DNA from: Amborella trichopoda
Taxonomy: Eukaryota > Streptophyta > Magnoliopsida > Amborellales > Amborellaceae
Assembly (NCBI RefSeq): GCF_000471905.2
Contig: NW_006494789.1
Span: 3,051,176-3,115,175, forward strand
Length of the DNA stretch: 64,000 nucleotides
Direction: 5' to 3'
The notes below the pieces were generated by a model that was not told the origin of the DNA, did no database searches, and saw only the letters and a list, made by a program, of their open reading frames with translations. The first letter of the stretch is position 1. Each line of letters starts with the position of its first letter. Made by a program: the position numbers and the translations under genes. Below are positions 42,898 to 53,439 of this stretch, one piece after another.

Positions 42898-43720
42898 GAA
42901 GGGCTTTTTAGAGAGAGAAAGGGCCAAAGCTCATGGCAAGGGGTTTCTGATGAGCACTTCTCAGCCAGAACTTATAGAGAAAGGACCTTAGATATTTTTT
43001 AGGCGAACTTCAGAAGGTGTGAATATTCACAGCGTGCTTACGAACATTTTTCGTCCAGCATTGAAGCTTTCTGAGAAAGGAAGAGGATCACTCGGGGCCT
43101 TGGAAAAAATTGTAGAGGTGCCCTGCCAGAGTTTGAGTGCTTCTTCGATGGTTCTGCTACTGAAGGGGAGGTCACAGAGAGCTCAGAGGGCTTTGTCAGC
43201 TCTCTAGTTGTCGGAGGAGAAAGAGAAGGGGCTGCATTGACCTCACTCAAATTCTAGTGGAATTTTTGTGAGCTTTGGTGGATTGCTGAAGTGGGAAAAA
43301 TTGGCGTGAAGGGCAATCCGTCGAGTCTCAGGGAAGTCTTCTGAGGACTTTGGGTGGTTTTTGCTAACTCCGGTAACAAGCAAGAGGAGGGAGAGGGTTT
43401 TCCTGGTGGACGGGAGTGGATTCTAGGCAAGCAGAAGAAAGCACTGGTGGGAAATAGAGGGGTTGGGAGACGGTAACAGTCGAGGAGGTGAGGAGTCATG
43501 GGAGGCGATCGGTCACCCTCCTCACACGTGGTGACAGGCCATGCCGCAAGTGTCAGGCGACGTGTCCGAATTTCAAGGGAGGCACATGAGGCGCGTGTTG
43601 ATGGCTGGAGCGAGGCATTAATATGCCTTAGTTCGCAGGATGTCGATGGCCCTTGATTGATCGCGAGACTGCGATTACCTCCTGGTTGCAAACGGCAATA
43701 GTCTTACCTTTGAGTGCGAG
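42898..43720 (+). other. Leader of antisense ORF, element 4
   Basis: Homologue of 62060-62910. Short frames exist (for example 43019-43207) but are not conserved. Probably untranslated or intron-containing. Confidence 0.4.
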
Positions 43721-44722
43721 ATGGCGTTATTTGGTGCCCCCCAACACATGTCTTCCTGGAGACAAGCTTCTTCAAGCAGGGACCTCATAGTTATTGAGGA
43801 CGTAGAGCCTCTTACTACTGAGAATGAATCACATCCCTTTCCTCAACCTCCTATCTCCAGAGGTGAGAGTGAGTATGATCTGATAATTATGGGCAACCGG
43901 GCGATTCCCCTTGCAACTTTGAGAGAGGGACTCATGTTTTCTGTTCAATGGGAGCCCATCATAGGAATGGCTTTTGTAGTCACCTCCTTTTTGGGACAAG
44001 TTATTCATCCTCTTATTTGGAGCATTCGAGGAGGCTTTGTTGTTTCGCACGCAGTGATGTGTTTCCCTGCACAAATCACCAAACTCAACCACCATAATGT
44101 CGCGACAAACAATGGACGCAATCTTCTTAGAGCCGCTGATCAACTCTTCAGTCGGGCATCGATCTTTGAGCTGCTCATGTTCCCCTCTTTGGAAAAAAGG
44201 CTAATAGACAACCTCTTAGACTTCGATGTTCCTTGTGCGGACTTGTTCGAAACGAAAGTGTTTGATATGGCTCGACAAGTTAGAGAAGTTTTGTGTTTAG
44301 AAGAGTGAGCTTCTATTGAGGAATATCCCTCCATCAGACCTCTACTTAGGTTCTTTCTCGAGCCTTTGACTATTACAGATTCTACGGTAGCACTCTTGGG
44401 AAAAATTAGAACTAGCTTGCTCATGTGTCAGTTCATTAACTCAGATTTCTAGATTTTTCCCGCGGAAGTTCCTTCTATATTTAAAGAGGTCACCTGTTTT
44501 GAAAATGAGGAGGACATGGAAATTCTTGAACGTAACATTGGTGATGTGTAAAAATTGATTATCGTGGCTTGCAAGGTGGGAAAGGACCCATTTTCACCTC
44601 AGTTGGAGCATGCGAAATATCCTCCTTTAGTTAGAAAGTTTGCATTCCTCCAGGTGGCAACTTTGAAAGACGAGATCAAATGAGCACGTCAAGACCATTA
44701 TAGGCTTAGCTTTGAGATCTGA
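43721..44722 (+). pseudogene. Antisense ORF type I, element 4 (best copy)
   Basis: Open for 195 codons from ATG at 43721 to TGA at 44308. A second ATG at 43748 (MSSWRQASSSRDLIVIED) is the likelier ancestral start because elements 1 and 6 keep ATGTCTTCTCG or ATGTCATCTCG there. Visible: acidic start, GESEYDLIIMGNRAIPLATL, hydrophobic stretch IIGMAFVVTSFLGQVIHPLI, GGFVVSHAVMCFPAQITKLN, FPSLEKRLIDNLLDFDVPCA. The TGA stands where element 6 has TCA. After it the frame continues (SIEEYPSIRPLLRFFLEPLT; EVPSIFKEVTCFENEEDME) with two more stops, to about 44722. Intact length would be about 330 residues. No known family recognised; not a polymerase or integrase. Confidence 0.65.
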
Positions 44723-44830
44723 ACGGATATTTCTATTTGTAATTCTTCGTACCCAAATTGCTGACAATAGTGACAGAATCCCCTTTTTTTACCTTTTCAC
44801 TAATATTTGTAACAATCTTTGATTGATGAA
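44723..44830. terminator. Convergent 3' ends, element 4
   Basis: AT-rich stretch with TTTGTAACAATC and TTGATGAATGAAGTG, plausible plant polyadenylation words for the plus-strand ORF. Element 6 has TTTTATGAATGAAATG and element 5 TTTATGAATGAAAATG at the same place. Confidence 0.35.
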
Positions 44831-45581
44831 TGAAGTGACTCTTTTCTCTTTCAAGTGGATAGCATGTCTTTTGTTCTTCCCTTTTCTTTCATTTCGGTGC
44901 TTCTTCCCTTTCATGGTTTGAGATGAAGAAGAATAGCCCACTTTTTGCTTCATTCTAAGGTTGCTTGTTGTGGCTTCAACGACCTCGAACGGGGGAACAG
45001 TTGCTTCCCCACCCCTAAGTGTTTGATTGAAGAGGGGCTCATAATCCATGGTTCTCATTATTTGATGAGCCTGCTTGCTGTAAATGCTCCAGTCTGGGGG
45101 AGCCTTGGCTTCGATTAGATGTACATTGCATTTGAGCTCGTCGTAAGTCTTGTTCTCGGGGACAAACTCCCTTAAGTGCTTTGAAGCGACGCGCATAGCT
45201 TTCAATTGATTATAGAGGCTACACACCACACTTCTCAATACTGCCATAGGGTTTTGTTTTTGAGAGCCGGAGGGCTGGCTCGTGTCTGCCTGTATTCTTC
45301 GACAACCCCGGAGAAGTGTAAGACCTTCTTTTGGCTACCGGCTATCCCCTTGTTCAGGGAGGATGGAACCTGGAGCACCTTCTATGACGGTTGATACAAC
45401 AATTATGTCTCTAGAAGGGTGAGGGAGACATGCAGAACCTTTTGCTAGTATGATGTGTAGGTGACTCTAGATGCTAGGAAGTCCTCTGGGGCTTGCTCAG
45501 GCACAGGGGCTACTTTTGACTCGTCGTTTTGCTCTGGCAAATTAGAAGTCGACGGAGAAGAATCCCCTTCGAGAGAGGATA
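44831..45581 (-). pseudogene. Polyprotein C-terminal extension, element 4
   Basis: A 152-codon frame (44789-45247) shows VLRSVVCSLYNQLKAMRVAS, KHLREFVPENKTYDELKCN, a YSKQAHQIMRTMDYEPLFNQ block and VPPFEVVEATTS. It is a possible coiled coil followed by a conserved tail shared with elements 1, 3 and 5. No domain recognised. Confidence 0.5.
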
Positions 45582-46511
45582 TCATGATCTTGGAGAGATG
45601 GCAAGGTATACTTGGGTGGATAAGATCAAATGAAGGATCTTGCCTTGTCTTTCCTCTTCTTTGAACATGTCAATAATCATTCTCCCCAGATCCTCAATGT
45701 CATCATGAGATGAAGGTCCTGTCTCTCTCACAGACTTCCGATCATCATCATTTGACTCTTTTGGTGCGAGACAGTCTATGAAATAGTACTTAGCAACGGC
45801 ATAGTGAGTCTCAGCTACGGGGAACGGTCTTTTGTCAACATAGACCGTGCGTTGTCTTTCATCTCGGCTGTACTTGAAAAATTGGTGGAGCGTGGAAGGA
45901 ACCACCCCACGATTGTGAAGTGAAGGACAACCAAGCAAGACGTTGTAAGAGGTATAGGTGTCGATTACATGAAATTGAGCATAATCATTGAGGTCACTGA
46001 TCTTGAGGAGGAGGTGCACTGTGCCGGCTGGCTTTTCTCTTGACTGGTTGAACCCTTGCACAATGATGTGGATAGGAATGAGGTCATCAGACTCGAATCC
46101 CAGTCGGGTGGGAATACTTCTTAAGATTAGGTTAGCTGCTGATCCAATTAAGAGGGTAAGTGTGCAGTTCACCATTCACGAAGAGGGGCGATTATGGAAT
46201 TTACCTTCTAGCTGTAGGTCATCTTAAAAAAAGGAGATTGTCAGGCACGCGCTTAGAATAGTTGGGTCGACCTCGCACCTCAGTCTCGTACACCTCTGGG
46301 TTAGAGAGTGCTTGGACAAAGGCATACGGTAGTCTTTAGACAGCAAGAGGGCATAATAGATACTCAAAAGGGATGGAAGCTTTCTCAAGTGCAGAATTAC
46401 ATCATATTTTACTTTATCCGCATTTTTCTTCTGTGCTCCTGATCCAGTCACTGGTGTATGTGGTAGGGTTGAATTAGGAACAAGTTTGGGTTGAGTCTTG
46501 GTTTGTGACAT
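45582..46511 (-). pseudogene. pro: Aspartic protease, element 4, active site deleted
   Basis: The frame at 46224-46511 has YDVILHLRKLPSLLSIYYAL and PTILSACLTISF. The frame at 45582-46175 has the C-terminal half, QGFNQSREKPAGTVHLLLKI, FHVIDTYTSYNVLLGCPSLH and the following extension start SSHDDIEDLGRMIIDMFKEE. Between them the active site reads CTLTLLIGSAANLILRSIPT: the NRIMLDG residues present in element 3 are missing by a short deletion, so there is no catalytic Asp. Confidence 0.75.
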
Positions 46512-46815
46512 TGGCTGACTTTGTTGTTCAGTCGGTGTGGTCTAAGTTGATGGGGCAGTAATAAGAAATTGTACTAGGGATGTAGAGGTTTGAGGTTTAG
46601 GCTTTGGGGAAAGTGAAGGATCAAGAAATTTGAGGACCTTGAACTTTTAAGGTGTGGGCTGTAGCTTCTTTCCAGTTCTTAGACCCATTTGCCCCATGCT
46701 GGCAGGTACTTCCAAGATCTGTACCATGTGGCAGGCTTCATGGGAGCAGGAGCTCAGAGATGGCTCGATTTAGGCTTGGGTTGCTAAGGCAGCGGTGGCT
46801 ATTGAGAATCCTTTC

Positions 46816-49350
46816 CTACTGCGGCATGATGAGGCTAGTGTCTTTGAACTCCCTTTTTAGAGAGTCGAAGTCTAGGCATCGCCGTGCAGTACCTGTCGAA
46901 GGAATAGAGGAGAGGGAAGGAGAAGATGGGTTAGAACGTTCCGTATAGCTTTTTACACCGTCGCCGGAGTTGGACATTTGGAGGGGGTAATTAAGGTATT
47001 TCTCCGGCTTTGACCGTTGTGGGGTTCTTTTAACGTCGTCATCCATTTTGGTTAGCTCCTGAGATATTAATGACTCAGGGTCGTCCTCCTGATTGGACGA
47101 TATGATGAGGAGAGTTGTGCCTAGGATGAAGTCCCACGAGGCTTGCAACAGAGGAAGAGGTCTAGGGAATTCTTCCTCGACTGGTGGTTGAGGAAGATGA
47201 TTCCTTTGGTGGGCTGACCTAGGTGCTCGCCGTCTCCTTGGGATCCCAAAGGGGGTGTTTGGACCACCCTATCAGGCTGGTGAGAGGCAGTAGCCTGACG
47301 GACTGCCTCACGTCTCAGGGACTTGAGCCGGCCTCGCTCATGGTAGACTTCCCAGGGCTGGGCAGTCGAAGGCCCAGAGATGTCCAATGCATACTTATGA
47401 GGGGCCTACAACGTGGCTTCTCCTTGAACCGGAGCGAGGGCTTGGATGTGTTTTGAAAGAGTCGCACAGTCGATGTGACCTTACTAGACTTTCCCCATGA
47501 CTATAGCCTCTAACCTAGAGAAGTCATTGCGTTCGTGGCCCCACACTTAGTGATAGGGGAACCAAAGTGTTTTCGTGCCTCAAGCAAGGCGTCTCGGCTG
47601 CCTGGCGAGCTTGGGAGTGACGAGACCTTGTTGGAGCATTTCCTCGAAGAGAGCTTGCAGAGGGTCTGGGTCGGCGTTTCCCTGGTCTTGCGTCGGGAGG
47701 TCTTCTTTTACAAGCAAGAGAGGGACTCCTGGGTGTATCGCTGGGTCACCTTGAACTTTCTAACACTATTGCATCTTCTCGGCCACGGAAGCCAAGCCCT
47801 AGCTGACGTCATGGCCTCTTATCCGGTGATATGCACACCAGAGGTTCTCGATCCCTGGAGGTAGAAACATAGGCTACCTTATCGGATTTGGGGTAGCGAT
47901 TCCTTCTTCTAGCATTATGGAGAAGAATACACAACGGATAGCGGGTGCCCCATCATTTTTGGATTGTGATTATGTGAGATGCCTCAGCAGCCCCGAACAC
48001 CTCTTTCAATTATTCGAGCTTTATCTGACAGTTGTTGATAAGGGCTTTGATAGCGTCATTAAGCTTATACCAGTCATGAATGGGGTGACAGGCCCTCTTA
48101 TGATAAGCGCAGCACTTCTCATTTGCGTCCTGCCCAGCCAACTCCATAGTATTGGCCTCTGGAAACTGTATCATGTTATGTTCTAGCAACAATCAAAGTA
48201 ATGCAGGTGTACACTCCATGTCGAAGGGGTAAACCTTATTCTAGTGCTGGGCCAAGTAGTCACTTTGCCAAGAGTTTTTAGGAGGCAGGATGCTGCTGTA
48301 GGACTGCTGCTTGCCCTTGGCCGGGGACACCTGTGCCTTGGAGAGGTCCAGAGTTTGAGAAACTGAGCCTTTGGTGTCAGCCACAGCCACACCGATTACT
48401 GCCTTTTGATTGCCCCGACTGTTGGGGCTTGAGTTTGAGCCGGTAGGTTGTTGACGAGTGTTATCGTGCTTAAAAAATCCCTCAATATGGACTGCCTTAG
48501 AGATGAGCTCTGACATGGAGGGTGGATTGGATGCCTCAACATGTAGGGCAATCTAAGGAAGTATGTTCCGTATGCAAGTTTGGACTACTTCCTTCTCAAT
48601 CATGGGGGTGGCGTGAACGATCGCCAACTCTCTCCATCAGATGATGAATTTATCAATCGGCTCACCTGGGTCTTGTACCATGATGAGGAGCTCGATGGTT
48701 TCCACGTTTCTTTGGACTTCGTAGAAGCGTTAGTAGAGTAACTTCTCCATTTCTGGCCAAGTGTTCACAGAGTTTAGCGGCAACCGAGCAATCTACTGGA
48801 AGGCTGGTTCTTCGAGGTTTTCAACGAAATGGTGGAGGAGAAGACGTCTGTCAGTTGCCATCTCCTGGCAGGCCGCTTGGAAGTGGGCCGTATGCTGATG
48901 AGGAGACATGGTATCATTGAACAGGGGGAGTTTCCCTTTATAGTAGTTTGGGGAAAATGCCACTTGGTCATTGTACGAAGGATGCGGCTTTTGGTAGAGT
49001 GGCATCTTCTACATGCTTGGGACATTGTTCCTTAAGCTATGGGCCACTGTACAATCTATGTCGATTTAGGAGACCTTACGAGAAGAGGAGCTGTCTTGAG
49101 AGACTGGTGGGGGAGCCCGCCTAGGAGCTGTGTCCTCACCGATGGGGGAGTCAGGCATAGAAGAGGCCTTAAAAGCCTCTAGGCGCTCCATCTTTTCGAG
49201 GTTGTCTTGCATAATTTCCTCGAACTTGTTCATCCGCTCCTCTTGAGCGTCATTCGAGACATTGATGACCGTGACACTGACCATTTCTTCTGGGAGGTCA
49301 GAGTCAGGTGATGCAGCAGACTGCCGAGGCTGGCGAGTCACGCATGACAA
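46816..49350 (-). pseudogene. gag: gag, element 4, longest core domain
   Basis: N-terminal part open at 49066-49350 (PEEMVSVTVINVSNDAQEER, then a helix NKFEEIMQDNLEKMERLEAF). The core Gag domain follows: TAHFQAACQEMATDRRLLLH (48793-49005), then NTWPEMEKLLY-stop-RFYEVQ and VETIELLIMVQDPGEPIDKF (48780-48650), then HVEASNPPSMSELISKAVHI (48241-48516). Knuckle 1 CAYHKRACHPIHDW has lost its last Cys (about 48110), knuckle 2 CAYHRIRGHDVS is shortened, and knuckle 3 FPYHxVWGHERNDF has lost both Cys. The Ser-rich tail ends near 46816. Several stops. Confidence 0.8.
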
Positions 49351-50821
49351 GTCAGTCTAGGGGGCTCAGCTTGCCCCAACTAGGCTTGGGATTTGTATGC
49401 CGATTTTTTGAGGAACGGTTCTTGACGGTCTTGCGTGCATGGCTTTTGGGTGGTGATCACCGAACAATACTCCTGGACTTGCTTAAGCTTCAGAGTTTGA
49501 AGAGGGAAAAAGGGATTACAAGGTACGAGGTCGTCAAGGGTAGTGACTTCGACTGCCTAGTCAGAATCTGTAGGCCTCTCTTCAGCTTCATCTTGAGGCA
49601 GCTGTGGACCTCATTCCAGATCCGAGCCTAAGACTTGGACTACCCCGTTTTCTTGGAACAGGCGAGGGCCATGTCTATGAGTTGTAGCTGGAAGTGTGGC
49701 CCAAGGATGGAGCACAGCTTGTGTTCTAGATTTGGAGGCTAGAGGCCTCCGTCCGACATCAACTCGTTACCCCGAATTCCTTTGTGAGGCTAGGGTGTTC
49801 AAATGACCGGGGGCTAGCTCAAGATGGTACTCTTAGGGAAGACCTTTGAGTACCAGGGCACGAGGTGCTTGCCTGGCATTGGGAGAGGGGCAGAGGAAAG
49901 AGGGGTCGGCTCGTGATTCCTCCTGAGTCTGGCTCCGAAAGGGACCTACGAAGATGGTACATGTGCACCTTTAGGGTTAGCCGGTCCGGGTGACTTGGGG
50001 GTCAGCCGGGGCCCAATCAATGGGTTTGACCTGTGGAGGCAAAGACCCATGAGCTTCTGTTTGTGAGGGACGAGGTGGGAGCTCGTCTCTCACAATGTGA
50101 AGCTGTGTGTGCCTGGAGGGAAGACAGAGCGGTCAACCCTTCTGTGCTCAAGGTGTAATAGAGCTAGCGCTGCCCGGAGCTATGAAAAGTGAATGCATGG
50201 CACACGCAGGGTTTGGTATGAGAAGGCCGAATCCTGAATGCGAGCTTAAAGAAACATGAGGGTCACCCTGAGGTGTGGCTACAGTGGATATACCATGAGC
50301 ATTTTAGTGTGTGCAAGGGGTGAAGACCTCAGGGGCTCCGCCTTTATGTACTGACCTCCAGGTGTGGGGGACTCGAAAAAGTGAAGGGGCACATGGGTTG
50401 CCTCGCGACGAAGCTTAAGAGTGATGGAAATTTGTTCGCCGTTTGCAAGAACGGATGGGGCAGCCTCACTGCATATGGCAGTAGTATGATCGGCAGGAGA
50501 TTCGTCAGTAGCAGAGTGCGCGGTAGCAGAAGTGCAGCCCAAGCAATGGGCCTTGGTGGAGAGCCCACCGGGGCGAGAAAGCGGGGAGGCAGGGACCTTT
50601 AAATCCCCTCTCGCACCGACCGGGGTGAGAACCTGGGATTCGAACCATGAGTCCTTACTCAGAAGAAAAGTAGGGAAGGACACTTAACTGGCCAACTTCC
50701 TTAAGACAACCACGAGTGCAGGGATATCGAAATCCCTGACCCTGATGAACGAGTTGAACAACCCAAGTGCCATAGAAATGAGTGCAGAAAGTAAAGAAGA
50801 AAATAGGTCAAACAAGAGCAA
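49351..50821 (-). pseudogene. ORF1 and leader, element 4; PBS deleted
   Basis: Frames resemble ORF1 of elements 2 and 3 (near 50280-50500: SEAAPSVLANGEQISITLKL, SSPLAHTKMLMVYPL). The leader part CTTTCTGCACTCATTTCTATGG is kept, but the LTR end CCTAACCAGCT is joined to TGCTCTTGTTTGACC, removing the PBS from GGCGACT on. No domain recognised. Confidence 0.5.
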
Positions 50822-53439
50822 GCTGGTTAGGGGCCTCGATCTTGTCCTTCGGATCTAGGTGATCTGGTGGCATGTGTCTCAGGTCTCTAGTGGATCCGGG
50901 ATTTGAGATCGCTCCCTCGGAACCTTGTTTGAAGGCAAGGGCAGGTAACCAACCAATGAGAGAGGAATTTTAGGTTGGTTCAGGACTTACTCGGGTTGGC
51001 TCGTGTGGGCACCTTCTTAGATAATGAAGAGAGCCCTCTAGCTGCTTGAGCTTGTTTGGAATAGCCTCCCTTCAACTGTAACCCTCTTAGTTTTCTGCAC
51101 AACACTTGTATGGTCAATTTGTAAGACGATTGGGTCGAAAAGGACCCACCCTTGTCTTAGGGCAATGCACGTTAGGGAAGAAGGCGATGAAGTGCAAGGT
51201 TAGATGAAAGATGGAAAGGAGAAGAGAACTTGATGGAGAGGCGAGGCTAGCATGACAACCGAAAGCCACTGACTCAGAGTGGTAGCACGAAGGGCATGAT
51301 TCACAGGACTAGCACAGCGGTAGTACTACTCGAAACTAAGGTTGGCGCATCGACGCTAGACAAGGACTACCCTCAATCAAGTGAGAAGAGAAAAAGGTTC
51401 AGAGGAAAGAATGAGACGGCGAAGAGAAGGGGAAATATAGATGTTGATAGACATTGCGGTGGGCAATGCAAGGAGGCGGTGCATCCCTTGTGGACGGCGT
51501 TACCTCCTGATGAGGCACACGGTGATGGTTTCTCTTAGGTCACACGACGATAGACATTTGACGTAGGGAGAATGACAATAGACACCAGACGCACAGTGGA
51601 AGCTCGTAGACGACGATGGGTGTTTACAGGGCCTCAAGCGGGCGACGATAGGTATCGCCGTCTATATTGGATGCTCAACAACGGAAGGCTCCTGGCAACA
51701 CACTACGCCGTCCAGGTTCTTCACCAAGACATCAAAGCTATGTTAGTGGGCGATGATGGATAGCATCGTCTACAGACTTCACTGAGACAAAAAGACAAAT
51801 GGGAAGGAAGGAAAGAAGACTCATGCATGGCCCTGCCATCACCATGCATGACCTGTGAGACCAAGGGAGAGGCGTGCATGGCACTGCCACTGCCACGTAG
51901 GACCTCTACGAGGGATTAAGAAGATGAAGAGGGAGAAGAGAGGGGAGAAGGGAAAGAGAAGAAGAAAAGCAAAATAATAGAGAGAAGATTTATCGCAACC
52001 CTAAGGGTACCGGTTGAAATCTTCTCTCACCTCACCCTCTCTTTCAAGCGTAACACCACAATGGTAAGAAAGAGAAACTTGTATTAAGTAAAAACTCTCT
52101 CTTGTGTGTATGCGTCTGCCTTCTCCCTTTTTTTTTGGCGTACAATGATGGTACGTATAGATAGAAGTGCCCCCCAAACATGAGTGGATCCCTAATTACT
52201 AGAAATTAAGATTAACTTTAATTAAAAAAAATTCAAAAATAGGGCACAATATGATAGATTTGCCCCTTCCTAACAAGTTGTGGAATTCCAGAACAGTTCT
52301 TATATTGCCCTAGGACTTGCATGTTCATGCATGGCTGATGCGGGGTCGTTCTGATGCCCGGTTGATCGTAAGATGATTGTTTTCTTGTAGAGCTCAGCAT
52401 GGCGATCGATTTGAGACCAACTTCAAGCCATGGATCGTGTTTTTAGTGCATGATCATGTGACTTGAATTTTGAGTAAATCTTGAAACTTCGAATCGAAAG
52501 TGTGCTCATTCCTTGATGTTTTTATGTATTTTCTTTGCTGAATCACACTGAGCATGTCGTTAAGATCACGGGGCACCAAACGCAGCTCGATTTCGTGGCT
52601 GAACGAAGATTTTGTAAGTTTGGAATTTTTGCCAAAATCAAGGAGTCTGACGATGGAATTTGCAGTCTGGTCGTTGGCTTCGTGTGCCGAATTCGATCAT
52701 TTATCATGTACGGGATTCAGGTCAGAGATGACACAAGACCATACATCCACAATTTTATTGGGCTCGCATCGATCAGGCTCGCGAGCAGCCTAATTTGGCC
52801 TTTCGAGCGAGGCATGACACTGCTGAATTTTCTACACTTTCTTCACAGATCAGCATCTTCTCTCTAGCTTTTATTCGCGCTTGGGTAACGTCACAAGGCG
52901 TGCCACAGATCGAACCGCTCATCTTGACTAGACGAACATGCATACCAAATTTGAGCAGGATCAGACATGGGACAGCTGAGATAGGAGTGTTGAAATTCAC
53001 TGGTCGTGACTGTCCCTTTAATGGTGCAGTGTTCTAGGGTGGCTCCTTGGGAATACCGTATGGCTCCTCCTGTTTCACGTTTTTGCCAATAACTTCTTCT
53101 TAGAGTGTCCGTTTGGGATGAAACTTGACCCTTGGGGGTTTTCAACCATGCCGGATCCAATGGTGATGGTCCCAGAGAAATTTGGGATGGTGAAAATGTT
53201 GCTCTAGTTATTGAGTTCCATTTTAGGGTGCTAGAGGTCGATTCTGCCAGAACTGTTTCTAAGTCTGTACTACCTTAGATATGTCATAATATGAAGAAAC
53301 CTAGCGAAAAACTTTTGAGATACCTCATGAAGATCGTGGCCAGTTCTGGGGCTGTTCTGAGACTGTCGATATTTCCACTACTTGCTAGGCCTTTATTAAG
53401 CCGGGGCCTCATGTTGATGAAAAATACCTTCCTACAGCA
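50822..53439 (-). repeat. LTR F, shared by elements 4 and 5
   Basis: 2.6 kb, starting TGCTGTAGGAAGGTATTTTT on the minus strand and ending CCTAACCAGCT. Upstream sequence (CTTAAGGGTCCC) differs from that of C, D and E, which supports the boundary. It has a GA-rich tract (51910-51990) and a TATA variant at 52156. Confidence 0.75.
52156..52163 (-). promoter_or_regulatory. LTR F TATA box, variant
   Basis: TATCTATA on the minus strand at the homologous position (plus strand GTACGTATAGATAGAAG). Confidence 0.45.

Larger units (their letters stand above)
36738..53439 (-). mobile_element. Element 4: most complete minus-orientation copy
   Basis: 16.7 kb in element order: LTR F (53439 to 50822), PBS deleted, ORF1 (50821-49351), gag (49350-46816), protease (46511-45582), extension (45580-44830), antisense ORF type I (43721-44722, plus), hairpin (42870), satellite blocks and AGATCT repeats (42390-39745), UTR block, purine tract (39301-39309) and LTR E (39300 to 36738). 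LTR E is also the 5' LTR of element 3. Without its PBS and with the active site deleted, the copy is dead. Confidence 0.7.
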
